From NCBI GenBank assembly GCA_903908495.1, contig CAIVSK010000014.1:27315-91314 (forward strand): a DNA stretch of 64,000 nt, given 5' to 3'. Below the pieces are notes generated by a model. It saw nothing but the letters and a program-made list of their open reading frames with translations. It was not told the DNA's origin and made no database searches. Each line of letters opens with the position of its first letter. Position 1 is the first letter of the stretch. Shown in pieces: positions 32,998 to 42,224 of the stretch. The DNA comes from Akkermansiaceae bacterium (GTDB taxonomy: Bacteria > Verrucomicrobiota > Verrucomicrobiia > Verrucomicrobiales > Akkermansiaceae). Position numbers and translations under genes: made by a program.

Positions 32998-35535
32998 TCA
33001 CGGCTTGCCCGGCGGGTCAAAGAACAGACCGCTCATGACGGCGTTGTCGCCGCGGATGTGATTGACCCGGACGCGCACGGATTGCCGGCAATTGTAGACG
33101 GCATAGGTGCCACCCGTGAAGTCCGAGAACACCCGGGTCGGAGCGATCAACTTGAGGGTGGTTAGATCAAACAGCTCGACCGATTGGCGGCGGCCCTTGC
33201 GGTCGAGGTCCACAAAGTAGAGTGCGAGTTGATACTCAGCGGGTTGTTTGAGAGCGACGTCCACAACCAGGCATTGTTGGCAGGCGGCTGGATTGCCGCA
33301 GTAGAGCACGCCGCCACTCCGCGCTGAACCGCTGCCGGGGCCTTCGGCCAATGCCCGCTCATCCGCCGGTGAGGTCCAGCCGCCGGTTTTGCCTTGGCGG
33401 TGGGTCACACTGGCGACGTAGCCCGGCAGTTGGATCCGGTCCTTGCCGGTGGCTTCGCCGAACAGATAACTGCCGGCACTGCCATATTTTCCTATCCAAT
33501 TTCCGCGGGTTGTGTGGTCTTCCCTGACAAAGGTGGCGGCGAAGTGCCAGGGCACATCGGTGAACTTCGGTGTCTCCCCGGTGGCCTCCACCGCGATTTG
33601 GTAGATGCCGGGTTGCACGTCGGTGAAAATCACAAAGTCCGGCGTCAGGCTCGCGCCGCCAATTCCCGCCACGGAATGGAAGGCACCATTTTCCCAGGCC
33701 GGCTTGCCATTGACTCGGATGCTCTTGATGGATTTTCCGACGCTGGGAATGCCGAGTCGCCCGACGCAGCCCGCCGGGGCGACCAGGCTGGCTTGGCCGG
33801 TGGTGACATCGAAGCTGGCGCGGATAATGCCCATGGGCGTGGGAACGGCGCCGGACACCGCCGTGAGAGTGCGTCCCAGGTGGGGAAAAACCTCGTAGGT
33901 TGCGAAACCGGGAGTGACGGGTTTGATGCCGAGGGTTTCTTCGGTCAGCCATTTGGTGATGCCCGCACCCCACGGATGACACAGGCTGGTGTAGCCCGAC
34001 TGGCAGTTGGGAACTGCGCCATTGGGTTCCAACACATGCGACCAGGCCGGCCAGAATGTTTCAAAAAAGCAGGTGCCGCCATATTCCAACTGGCCGCCCC
34101 AATGGTCGCGGATGGAGGCCAGTGCCTCATCGTAACGGTTCATGCGGGCCATCGCCTGAATGACGAAATACTGGTTGAAGGAGGAAAACGAACAACGGGT
34201 GGCGCGCTCGCTGAACTCGCGGGCGAAGAGCTGCGCCTGCTCCGGCAGCGTGGTGACACCGGCATTGATGGCATCGGCGGCCGCATGCAGACCAAAGCGC
34301 TCCAGCCAGTGGCCATCCTTCCGCAGTTCCGCGCCGCGCTGGACGGCGATTTTCTGGTAGGTTGTGCCCACCTCGGTTTCGCCGATAGATGTCATCCCCT
34401 GGGCAAATTCGCCGCAGGCACGGATGAAGAGCATGCGGTAGGCGTCCTTGGTTTCGGTTATGTTGTTAGGGTCTTCAAACCCCGCGCCCAGCCGCTCGTC
34501 CCAGCCGTAAAACGAGATGCCCGGGTTGGCGTAGATCTGGCCGGCGTGCTCGAGCTTGGCCTTCGCGTTGGCGGCGTGTTGTCGCAGAGTGTCACCGTCA
34601 CCACTGTATCGGTAGTAGTCCATCAAACTCAGAATCCAATATAGCGAATAGCTTTCAATCCCGTTGTCGCCAGTGGCGGTGCGATCCAAATTGGCTTTCA
34701 CAAAGTCGCGATTGCCGAAGGCCACCAGCGCCGCCGCCTGCGCCGGGTGCGCGTCGCCGGTCCAGGAATGGCGGTCGCCGCGGTCCATGAGAATCGCGCC
34801 GAAATAGTCCTGCAGCAGATTCAACTTCACGGTGTAAGCGCCAGTATACCAGATGCGGGTGAGCAGCGGATCGCTGCAGGCAAACGAGCCCGCGTAATTC
34901 GCCGGTTTGACCTGGCAAACCAGCCGCACCGCCGTGATGTGCCACGGCTTGTCGAAAGTGCGGACGTGAATCCAGCCGAAGCGTGCCCCTTCATACAGGC
35001 TCTGGTTCAGTTCTAGCCGATATGTCCGGCCATGATTTACCGGCACCTTGGTTTTCACCGCGTTCTCTGGTCCGGCATTCACCACGGCGGATTCGTTGTA
35101 CTCGCTGATGCTCATGTCCACGGCACCGGAGAAATCCGGACTATCAAATTCCAGCCAGGCGGCGCTCTCCACCCCAAAGTCAAATCGCATGGTCCCGGTG
35201 CCATTGACCACTACCTGACAATGCCCGCCGGTGGCGGATTCGAGATTTTTGACGCTATCCGGTCGGTCAGTGGATGCGGCCACCGGCCCGAGAAGATAGG
35301 TTTGCAAGCCATCCGACGCCTGCGGGTGGGTCCAGATGAAATTCACGAGCGGGTCGGGCGATGCCGGATTGGCCACCTGGGCGCTTTCGTGGGCTTGCAG
35401 TGCCGGATAGGGTTCGGTGATCGGAGAAATTCCCGGGAGAATGCGCGGGCCGGCGGCCTGCATGCCCGCGCTGGGCCATACCAGCAGGCTGACGGCCAAG
35501 GCCCCTGACATGATCGACGACTTGGAATGTGGCAT
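32998..35535 (-). CDS. Secreted GH78-like six-hairpin glycosidase (paralogue of 25477-28050)
   Basis: This 845-residue protein has a signal peptide (SIMSGALAVSLLVWPSAGMQAAG). It shares its whole layout with the product of 25477-28050: ITEPYPAL near the N-terminus, AAWLEFDSPDFSGAVDMSIS, FACSDPLLTRIWYTGAYTVK, MDRGDRHSWTGDAHPAQAA, GGTCFFETFWPAWSHV and a C-terminal extra domain ending MSGLFFDPPG. Like its paralogue it has Asp at the GH78 general-acid position and keeps the base Glu. No clear copy of the 21-bp repeat element was found upstream; only weak GGCAAT-like half boxes near 35550-35580. The two genes probably arose by duplication inside this locus. Confidence 0.85.
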   Translation of the reverse strand: MPHSKSSIMSGALAVSLLVWPSAGMQAAGPRILPGISPITEPYPALQAHESAQVANPASPDPLVNFIWTHPQASDGLQTYLLGPVAASTDRPDSVKNLESATGGHCQVVVNGTGTMRFDFGVESAAWLEFDSPDFSGAVDMSISEYNESAVVNAGPENAVKTKVPVNHGRTYRLELNQSLYEGARFGWIHVRTFDKPWHITAVRLVCQVKPANYAGSFACSDPLLTRIWYTGAYTVKLNLLQDYFGAILMDRGDRHSWTGDAHPAQAAALVAFGNRDFVKANLDRTATGDNGIESYSLYWILSLMDYYRYSGDGDTLRQHAANAKAKLEHAGQIYANPGISFYGWDERLGAGFEDPNNITETKDAYRMLFIRACGEFAQGMTSIGETEVGTTYQKIAVQRGAELRKDGHWLERFGLHAAADAINAGVTTLPEQAQLFAREFSERATRCSFSSFNQYFVIQAMARMNRYDEALASIRDHWGGQLEYGGTCFFETFWPAWSHVLEPNGAVPNCQSGYTSLCHPWGAGITKWLTEETLGIKPVTPGFATYEVFPHLGRTLTAVSGAVPTPMGIIRASFDVTTGQASLVAPAGCVGRLGIPSVGKSIKSIRVNGKPAWENGAFHSVAGIGGASLTPDFVIFTDVQPGIYQIAVEATGETPKFTDVPWHFAATFVREDHTTRGNWIGKYGSAGSYLFGEATGKDRIQLPGYVASVTHRQGKTGGWTSPADERALAEGPGSGSARSGGVLYCGNPAACQQCLVVDVALKQPAEYQLALYFVDLDRKGRRQSVELFDLTTLKLIAPTRVFSDFTGGTYAVYNCRQSVRVRVNHIRGDNAVMSGLFFDPPGKP

Positions 35536-35665
35536 TGCGGCGGGATGGTGGCCAATTCAGCGCCAAATTGCAAAAGGCAATGCGGAAATTCTCAGGGAAC
35601 CGGGCAGGGTGGAAGTTAGGATTCCCGGCAAGTTCAGCGATGTGCGAATTTCTAACTCCTGCCCG

Positions 35666-36313
35666 CTATTTTTTGTGTTCCCGCCGCAGGCGCAGGGCCT
35701 CGCGTGCCTTGGCGACGTTTTCCGGTGGAAACGCGGAGCTGAACATCTCTTTGGGCAGCGAGCGAGCGGCCACCGTCGCGGACGTCTCAACCAGAACGAT
35801 CACGACATCAAAATCCTCCAGTTTGGAGAAATCCTCGATCACGGAATCCGTTTCCAGCAATTGCGCGACGAGCGCCTGTTGGGCATCGGCGATGTGCTGC
35901 GCGGCCTCCTGCCTGAGGGCCACGGCCTTGGCCAACGATTCCTTTGAGGCCACCTCATTGATCCGGCCCAGGATATTCGGCTTCATCCAATCCTCTGAAA
36001 TGCGCTCCTTGCGCCGCGCCTCGATCGCGGCCTGCTTGCCCGCCTTCACGGCCTCCGTCAATTGGTATTCGGCACTGAACAGGTTCTTGATGAGCACCGC
36101 CAACCGCTCGCTCTGGGCCTTGGCGGCACCGCTTTGGGTGGTTGCGAGTTTTGTTAGGTTGGTGACCGTCCATTTGGCATTGGCCAGATCCGGGTTTTGA
36201 AGTGGCCCGAGCGCTACCGGCAAACCGGCGGCGAGGACGCTGGTGAGGCACGCCAGCGCGCACCAGGCACTGGTTCCCAAGCACCCTCGCGGATTGCAGA
36301 TTGTCCTTGTCAC
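35666..36313 (-). CDS. Secreted helical protein of unknown function
   Basis: This 215-residue protein has a signal-like N-terminus (CALACLTSVLAAGLPVALG). The rest is rich in Ala, Glu, Lys and Gln and predicted helical (AEYQLTEAVKAGKQAAIEAR, LAKAVALRQEAAQHIADAQQ), ending in a basic tail LRLRREHKK. A hydrophobic strand VVIVLVE near 165 breaks the helices. No family is recognised. It sits between the GH78-like gene and the AraC remnant, all on the minus strand, with a 130-bp gap to the next gene. It could be a periplasmic coiled-coil protein. Confidence 0.6.
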   Translation of the reverse strand: MTRTICNPRGCLGTSAWCALACLTSVLAAGLPVALGPLQNPDLANAKWTVTNLTKLATTQSGAAKAQSERLAVLIKNLFSAEYQLTEAVKAGKQAAIEARRKERISEDWMKPNILGRINEVASKESLAKAVALRQEAAQHIADAQQALVAQLLETDSVIEDFSKLEDFDVVIVLVETSATVAARSLPKEMFSSAFPPENVAKAREALRLRREHKK

Positions 36314-36343
36314 GGCTCCCCTTGATGCAAAAAATCAGGGCAC

Positions 36344-36673
36344 TCAGTCAACCACAAAAATCCGGTCCTCGGTGCGCCGGGCGCGGGCGCTGCCAACCGC
36401 GGAATAGATCCGCGCCAGAGCGATGAGGCGGGCCAGGCCGGTGGTGAGGCCCAGCAGTCCGGAGTCGGAAAACCCGTCAATGGCGTGCCGGTAGGTTTCC
36501 TCGAAGGCATCGCGCATCACCGGCTGTTTCGGGACTTCGAGCAGCGGGCGATCCTCTCTGAGTGCCAGCGCCTTCACAAAATCGTCAACCCGTTCCCCTG
36601 CGAAGTGAAGCCAGAAAATGCTCCATGGATCGGCAGCGTCGGCGGGGTAGGCATGGCACTTGCCACGATTCAA
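36344..36673 (-). pseudogene. AraC-family regulator remnant (effector-binding domain only)
   Basis: The 109-residue frame (TTG start) reads CHAYPADAADPWSIFWLHFAG, then VDDFVKALALREDRPLLEVP, FEETYRHAIDGFSDSGLLGL and a helical end. This matches the middle of the AraC-type cupin sensor domain, where HAY-x-AD-x-x-PW-[ST]-[IW]-x-W-x-HF is characteristic. The first ~60 residues of the cupin and the entire C-terminal helix-turn-helix domain are absent, and no other frame nearby restores them. It is therefore a fragment that cannot bind DNA. Its position beside hydrolase genes whose promoters carry AraC-like direct repeats suggests a former local regulator. Confidence 0.7.
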
Positions 36674-36920
36674 GGCGAATCCTAGGGATGTCCATCTTTT
36701 TTAGAGAATCATCCATTGTGGCAGGGCGGGCGTTGGTGTATCCCTGTGGTACGGAAGTGCGTCCTGCGTCCGGAAACCTGACGCCTGCCGTGGAAACCTT
36801 GATTCATCCATCTGAACTTCACGAAGATAGCCATTCGTCCGCTCCAGACAATGGCGCAGGTGGGGATCAGCGCTTCGAAATAGCCCACTCCGCTCTGCCA
36901 ATCACTTTGCCCAAGCCGCC

Positions 36921-37493
36921 ATGTCTGTTATCGCCAAACTCGAACCGCTGGTCCCATGGTCAAATCGGATTTCCGGCGGCGGCTTTGTCTATCAGGATCG
37001 ATTTCATCCCCTGGCAGCAAATTGGCCACCGCAAAAGCATCCACTTCACGGCAATGGTTTCCAAGTCCCGTGGCAGGTCGTGCAATGCTCAGGCAACACC
37101 ATCACCTTGGGATTGCGCGACGCGGCAGTCGGCCCTTTCCGTTACGCGGAATCAGTTTGCTATGAGATTCGCGACTGCTCATTGGAAACGTCGCTGACCG
37201 TGGAAAATCAGGCGGACGCGGTCCTTCCCTACGGCATGGGGTTCCACCCGTGGTTCCCGGGCCACCCGGGGACCCGCTTGCGGGCACCCGCCACCAGCGT
37301 CTGGCATGAAAACGCGGACCACCTGCCGACGCATGAACAGCCGCTTGCCGCAGTGCCGGAATGGGATTTCAGCGACCCAGAGTCGCGAAAGGATACCGGC
37401 ACGGCTGTGGTGCGTGTGGTGCCCCCTATTTTTCCACCTCCGGCCCGGCCACCGGCGTTCTCAAGGGCCGTCACTAAACCAGTAAATTCCTAA
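36921..37493 (+). pseudogene. Aldose 1-epimerase (mutarotase) remnant, truncated at both ends
   Basis: The 190-residue frame begins directly in the family core: EPLVPWSNRISGGGFVYQ, HPLHGNGFQVPWQVV, LPYGMGFHPWFPGHPGTRL and DHLPTHEQPLAAVPEWDFS. The His of HGNGF and the His of GFHPWF are the expected mutarotase active-site residues. The ~45 N-terminal residues before PLVPWSNRI are missing. After WDFSDPESRK the sequence no longer matches and becomes Pro/Val-rich (VVRVVPPIFPPPARPPAFSR), so the C-terminal third with the catalytic Glu is lost. It is probably non-functional. The GH2 gene starts 7 bp after its stop, so it may still be part of that transcript. Confidence 0.78.
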
Positions 37494-37499
37494 CAATCC

Positions 37500-40400
37500 A
37501 TGAAACGTAGTTTGAGTCTGATGTTAAGTGCTTGTGTTCTCACCGGCGTGTTGAACGCGGCGGAGTCCCCGGCGCTGAAGGGGCAGCGTTTTTTCACACC
37601 CAACACGGTGATCCGCGAGAACCAGATCGAATCGGCGCGGAATCCCAAGGTCGGCCACGATGGGGCCGGGATCCACCCGCCGGATGCGATGGCTGCGTTT
37701 CACGACCCGGCAACGAATGGGTCCGACAACACTTCTCTGGCCGGCGAATGGAAACTCCGGCTCGATGAGAAGCGCTCCGGCAGTCTGGACCATTGGTTCG
37801 CCGCGCCGCTCGCCGGTAGCGGAAAAATCAACTTGCCCGGCACGCTGGATGACGCCGGCCTGGGGCTGGAGAACACCAAGCCTGCCACTCTGGAAGGGCC
37901 GTATCGCTTGCATGACTATGCCGGTCCCGCATGGTATCAACGCGACATCGAGATTCCCGCCGCATGGCAAGGAAAGCGCGTGAGCTTGCTGCTGGAACGC
38001 TGCCGGTGGGTCACCAGCGTCTGGTTCGACGAGCAGCCACTGGGCTCGCAGGACAGCCTGATCGCACCCCATGTTTATGATCTCGGCTGCGGCCGCGCTC
38101 CCGGCAAACACCGACTGACCATTTGCGTGGACAACACGGTCAAACTCGACATGGGCCGCTTCGTCTCCGCGTTGTTCGGCGGCACCTGGGGCAACATGAA
38201 TGGCATCATCGGCCGCATCGAATTGCATGCCACCCCGCCGGTTTGGTTGGACGTGGTGCAGGTCTATCCGGATGTCGACAAGATGCAGGCGCGCGTGGCG
38301 GTGAAAATCGGCAATGCCAGCGGCCGGGCCGGGCACGGGGTGTTGCGCGTGGGCAACCAGCAGGTCGATGCGGCGTGGGATGAAAAGGGCGGCCGCGCCG
38401 AAGTGAATGTGGACATGCGCGGAGCGAAGTTGTGGGATGAATTTTCACCCTTCCTGAGCGAGTTGAAGATACAACTCGGCGACGACCGTTGCACGGTGCG
38501 GTTTGGCATGCGCCAATTTGCGGCGCGCGGCAGCCAGTTCACCTTGAACGGCCGGCCGCTGTTTTTGCGCGGCACCCTGGAGTGCTCGGTGTTCCCTCTA
38601 ACCGGCTACCCGCCGACCGATCCGGCGGCCTGGCAGCGGATCTATCGGATCATGAAATCCTATGGCCTCAATCACATCCGGTTCCACTCGTGGTGCCCGC
38701 CCGAGGCGGCATTTGTGGCAGCCGACCTCGAAGGCATCCTGATTCAGGCGGAAGGCCCGATGGCCAATGTCAATGCCGGGGCCGACCCGCAACGCGACGC
38801 TTTCATCGAGGCCGAGTTGCAGCGCATCGTGGACACCTACGGCAATCATCCGTCGTTTTGCACCATGACCCTGGGCAACGAATACGGCGGCAATAACGCG
38901 CTTCTAACCCGTTGGGTGGAGATGTTGATTCAGCGCGATGCCCGCCACCTCTATTCATCGGCGTCCTGTGCGCCGACCACCGCCAACCGCCAGTGGACGG
39001 AGCTGATGGACGGCCGCGGCATCGGCGGCCCTGCCACGCAGCGCGATCTGCGCGGCGTGGTGGCCAGCGACGCCCGGCCGATCATCGGCCACGAGATCGG
39101 CCAATGGATGTATTTCCCGGATTTCAACGAGATCAAGAAATACACCGGCGTGATGGCGGTGAAGAATTTTGAAATCATCCGCGAGGATATGCGCAACAAA
39201 CATCTGCTCGACCAGGCCCCGCAATTCGTATCCGCCAGCGGTCACTTCGCCACTCTTCTCTACAAGGAGGAAATCGAGGTCCTGTTGCGTACCCCGGGCT
39301 ATGCCGGGTTCTCATTGTTGGATCTCCACGACTATCCGACCCAAGGCACCGCGTTGGTCGGCCCGCTCGACCCGTTCTGGGATTCCAAGGGCTTCATCAC
39401 GCCGGCAGCCTATCGGCGGTTTTGTGCGCCGAGCGTGCCGTTGCTGCGCCTGCCCAAACGCTGCTACACCACCGACGAACCGTTGGTAGCGACGGCGGAC
39501 CTCGCGCATTACGGTGCCGCCGACCTGCCCAACGCGCAGTTGCTGTGGTCGGTCAAAGACCCGCAGGGGCGCGAGGTGGCGGCGGGCAAACTGGCCGCGG
39601 TGAACGCCCCGACCGGCAAGCTAACCGAACTCGGGAGGCTCAGCGCGTCGCTGGCCGGGGTGGATGCGCCCGCCAAGCTCACGGTCACGCTGTCGCTGCC
39701 CGGCACGGAGATTGCCAACGACTGGGAGATCTGGGTCTATCCGCCAAGGCCCGCGAGCGAGCCAGCGGCCAATGTGAGAGTCAGCGAGAATTGGGATGAG
39801 GCGAAAGCCGCGCTGGCGGCAGGCGAGAAGGTGGTGTTGTTTCCGCGTGCGGCCAACCCGGCGCAATCCATGGCCGGGGCGTTTCTGCCGGTGTTTTGGA
39901 GTCCGGTCTGGTTTCCGAGTCAGAAGCCTAACACGATGGGCCTGCTCTGTGATCCGCAGCACCCGTTGTTCGCGCAGTTTCCCACCGAAGCCCACAGCAA
40001 CTGGCAATGGTATGAGCTGATGCAGAAATGCCAGCTCTTCATCCTCGACGATACCCCGCCGGAGTACCGTCCGCTGGTCCAGGTGATCGATAATTTCGCC
40101 CGCAACCACAAACTCGGAATCACCTTCGAGGGCCGCGTGGGCAACGGCCAATTGCTGGTCTGCGGCTTCAAACTCACCGACCTCAAGAGCAATCCGGCCG
40201 CCCGCCAATGGCTGGCCAGTCTCTATCACTATGCCGGTTCGGCCGATTTCAAACCTGCCACCCCACTCACCACGGATTTTCTGGACGGGTTGTTCGTGTC
40301 GCAGATGACCAACAAGTTACAGGCGCTCGGTGCCAAGATCCACGCTGACAGCGAGGCACCCGGATATGGCGCGGAGCTGGCGATCGACGGCGACCCTAAC

Positions 40401-40754
40401 AGCATGTGGCACAGCCCCTGGAACGAGCCTGCGGCAGCGTTTCCGCATGAATTGGTCATCGAGTTGCCCAAGCCGGTGAAACTGGCGGGCATCAAATGCC
40501 TGCCGCGGCAGGATAACAACCCGAACGGCTGGATCAAGGGTTACGCAGTGTGCACCAGCGCCGATGGCCGGACCTGGGAGGCCCCCGTCGCCCACGGTGA
40601 GTTCGGCCACAACGCCAACTGGCAGTTGGTGAAATTTGCCAACCCCGTCACCACCCGATTTATCAAACTGGTGGCCCTCGGCGGCTTCGACGCGTCCAAG
40701 CCGTATGCCTCGCTGGCTGAATTCACTGTGATGCCTGCGGAAACTACCCCTTGA
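37500..40754 (+). CDS. Secreted GH2-family glycosidase with a C-terminal F5/8 type C domain
   Basis: This 1084-residue protein has a signal peptide (MKRSLSLMLSACVLTGVLNAAE). The GH2 sugar-binding sandwich contains LAGEWKLRLDEK, WYQRDIEIPAAWQGKRVSL and WVTSVWFDEQPLGSQDS. The TIM barrel has FTLNGRPLFLRGTLECSVFP, GLNHIRFHSWCPPEAAF, the acid/base Glu in TMTLGNEYGG and a nucleophile candidate Glu in IIGHEIGQWMYFPD. A C-terminal discoidin-like domain (about 940-1080: SEAPGYGAELAIDGDPNSMW) should bind carbohydrate. Specificity within GH2 (beta-galactosidase, glucuronidase, mannosidase and others) cannot be assigned; the motif spacing is unlike LacZ. Its last 11 bases overlap the convergent GntR-type regulator gene. 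Confidence 0.88.
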   Translation: MKRSLSLMLSACVLTGVLNAAESPALKGQRFFTPNTVIRENQIESARNPKVGHDGAGIHPPDAMAAFHDPATNGSDNTSLAGEWKLRLDEKRSGSLDHWFAAPLAGSGKINLPGTLDDAGLGLENTKPATLEGPYRLHDYAGPAWYQRDIEIPAAWQGKRVSLLLERCRWVTSVWFDEQPLGSQDSLIAPHVYDLGCGRAPGKHRLTICVDNTVKLDMGRFVSALFGGTWGNMNGIIGRIELHATPPVWLDVVQVYPDVDKMQARVAVKIGNASGRAGHGVLRVGNQQVDAAWDEKGGRAEVNVDMRGAKLWDEFSPFLSELKIQLGDDRCTVRFGMRQFAARGSQFTLNGRPLFLRGTLECSVFPLTGYPPTDPAAWQRIYRIMKSYGLNHIRFHSWCPPEAAFVAADLEGILIQAEGPMANVNAGADPQRDAFIEAELQRIVDTYGNHPSFCTMTLGNEYGGNNALLTRWVEMLIQRDARHLYSSASCAPTTANRQWTELMDGRGIGGPATQRDLRGVVASDARPIIGHEIGQWMYFPDFNEIKKYTGVMAVKNFEIIREDMRNKHLLDQAPQFVSASGHFATLLYKEEIEVLLRTPGYAGFSLLDLHDYPTQGTALVGPLDPFWDSKGFITPAAYRRFCAPSVPLLRLPKRCYTTDEPLVATADLAHYGAADLPNAQLLWSVKDPQGREVAAGKLAAVNAPTGKLTELGRLSASLAGVDAPAKLTVTLSLPGTEIANDWEIWVYPPRPASEPAANVRVSENWDEAKAALAAGEKVVLFPRAANPAQSMAGAFLPVFWSPVWFPSQKPNTMGLLCDPQHPLFAQFPTEAHSNWQWYELMQKCQLFILDDTPPEYRPLVQVIDNFARNHKLGITFEGRVGNGQLLVCGFKLTDLKSNPAARQWLASLYHYAGSADFKPATPLTTDFLDGLFVSQMTNKLQALGAKIHADSEAPGYGAELAIDGDPNSMWHSPWNEPAAAFPHELVIELPKPVKLAGIKCLPRQDNNPNGWIKGYAVCTSADGRTWEAPVAHGEFGHNANWQLVKFANPVTTRFIKLVALGGFDASKPYASLAEFTVMPAETTP

Positions 40755-41865
40755 TATAGGCACCGCAGGATTCGCGGACCACCAGGCTCGGGGTCAGGCT
40801 GATGCTGCGCGGCGGAAATGATGGATCGACCAGGCGGTCGAGCATCGCGCGAAATGCCGAGATGGCGATCTCCTGGCAGGGTTGGCGCACCGTCGTGAGG
40901 GGCGGTGTCACTAAACTGGCAAAGCCGGCGTCGTCAAAGCCCACCACCCGCACGTCGCCCGGCACTGTGATTCCCAGTTTTCCCAAACTCTGGATCAGCA
41001 CGGCGGCCGTATGGTCGTTGGCACAGGCAATCACGTCAGGCCGCGCGGCCATGATCTTGTGCGCGAAAACCGGGTCGGCAACGTCGCCACGCTCAGTTCC
41101 CAGCGTGCATGCAGCGCCGCCGGAGCGGCGGAGAGCCTCCCACAAACCTGAGTAGCGGGCATCCACCGTGGAGGCCGACCACGGTCGCGCCACGTAGGTG
41201 AACTTCCGGCAGCCGAGCTTGAGCAGGTGTCGACCTAACATATATCCGCCGCCGGTGTTGTCGACGCCTACCAGATCGAACTCGCTGCGTTCCGGAAACG
41301 GGGTGATGTCGCGATCGACGAGCACCACCGGGATGCCGGCGTCGCGCAAGCGCTTGATCATCCTGCCGTTGGCCTCGATCCCACCCTCCACCAGTTCATA
41401 GGGCGCAAAGAACACTCCATCGATGTGCTTTTCGATGAACTGCTGGCACAATTCCTCGCCATGTTCCAAGCGGGTATCGGCATCGAGCTTCGGCTGGGTC
41501 GACCCGCCCCAGACCAGACCGTATTCATGGTGGCGGGCCAGGCTGGCCAGATGGCCTGCGATGAGTTGGAACACCTCGGTGTGGCCGAAGTCCGGGATCA
41601 ACAAGGCCAGCATCCGGGTGGCTACCATACCGCCCAGCTGCCCTGGCGGCCGTGCATAGGTGCCCGATCCCGCCCGCCGCGTGATTAATCCCTCCTCGCG
41701 CAGGGTGCGCAGCGCCTGGGCGACGGTCGGACGCGATACCCCGAAGCGTCGGACCAGTTTGGCCTCGCTGGGCAGGCGCCCTTCCGCGCCGTACCGGCCA
41801 TCGGCGATTTCCTTGCGCAACTCGGCGGCGAGCTTGGTGTGTTTGGCGGATACGGATAGGGCCAT
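40744..41865 (-). CDS. GntR-type winged-helix regulator with a LacI-like sugar-binding domain
   Basis: This 373-residue regulator has an N-terminal GntR winged helix (about 8-72: KLAAELRKEIADGRYGAEGR, LPSEAKLVRRFGVSRPTVAQ, GLITRRAGSGTYA). It is joined to a periplasmic-binding-protein fold of the LacI/GalR type (about 85-370: LLIPDFGHTEVFQLIAG, GVDNTGGGYMLGRHLLKLGC, IACANDHTAAVLIQSLGKLG, VVGFDDAGFASLVTPPLTTV). This architecture is that of AraR-like sugar-responsive repressors. It sits between the two GH2 genes, converging with one, and is the natural candidate for controlling them. A perfect palindrome lies 7 bp before its start codon and may mediate autoregulation. The effector sugar is unknown. 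Confidence 0.92.
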   Translation of the reverse strand: MALSVSAKHTKLAAELRKEIADGRYGAEGRLPSEAKLVRRFGVSRPTVAQALRTLREEGLITRRAGSGTYARPPGQLGGMVATRMLALLIPDFGHTEVFQLIAGHLASLARHHEYGLVWGGSTQPKLDADTRLEHGEELCQQFIEKHIDGVFFAPYELVEGGIEANGRMIKRLRDAGIPVVLVDRDITPFPERSEFDLVGVDNTGGGYMLGRHLLKLGCRKFTYVARPWSASTVDARYSGLWEALRRSGGAACTLGTERGDVADPVFAHKIMAARPDVIACANDHTAAVLIQSLGKLGITVPGDVRVVGFDDAGFASLVTPPLTTVRQPCQEIAISAFRAMLDRLVDPSFPPRSISLTPSLVVRESCGAYIKG

Positions 41866-41872
41866 GGGGAGG

Positions 41873-41884
41873 CTGTCATGACAG
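41873..41884 (-). promoter_or_regulatory. Perfect 12-bp palindrome, possible autoregulatory operator
   Basis: CTGTCATGACAG is perfectly self-complementary and lies 7 bases upstream of the regulator's ATG, where binding would block initiation. GntR-family proteins bind short palindromes. No second copy was noticed next to either GH2 gene, so the link is tentative. Confidence 0.4.
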
Positions 41885-42224
41885 GAATCAGGCCGGGCCG
41901 CCAGCTAGTAATCGCTATTGTAACATCTTCGGCTGCTTTTTCGCATGCCACACCCCATTTGCCGATTTTGGCAGGGGATCGATCAACCATGCGTTCGGGC
42001 ATGGCGCGGCGTGTGAGCACCGCAGGGCACATGGCTCGCCTGCGGCATTTTCAGTCATGCGTGCTTTCAAAGCAGTCAAGACAGGAACTTTGCCGATTTT
42101 CTCATCCCCGCTTGCCGTCACGGCTAGAGCCAGCATGAATCCAGCGGCGCAACGTGGCCGTCGTTAGCCAAGGTGCTGCGCTTCAGCATCCGATTCGACG
42201 ATCACCGATAGCCGCGGCAGCCAG
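41885..42224. other. Intergenic region between the GntR-type regulator and the GH2 gene
   Basis: This 340-base stretch must hold the promoter of the regulator. No coding sequence is supported; the short open frames are compositionally random. No clear -35/-10 pair, terminator or second palindrome was found. The locally AT-richer part (about 41905-41970) is the likely promoter area. Confidence 0.4.

Noticed and set aside
35550-35585. Possible fourth copy of the 21-bp operator upstream of 35535
   Set aside because: Only loose GGCCAATTC and GGCAAT half boxes with the wrong spacing (about 25 bp) are present, so it does not meet the pattern shared by sites A-C.
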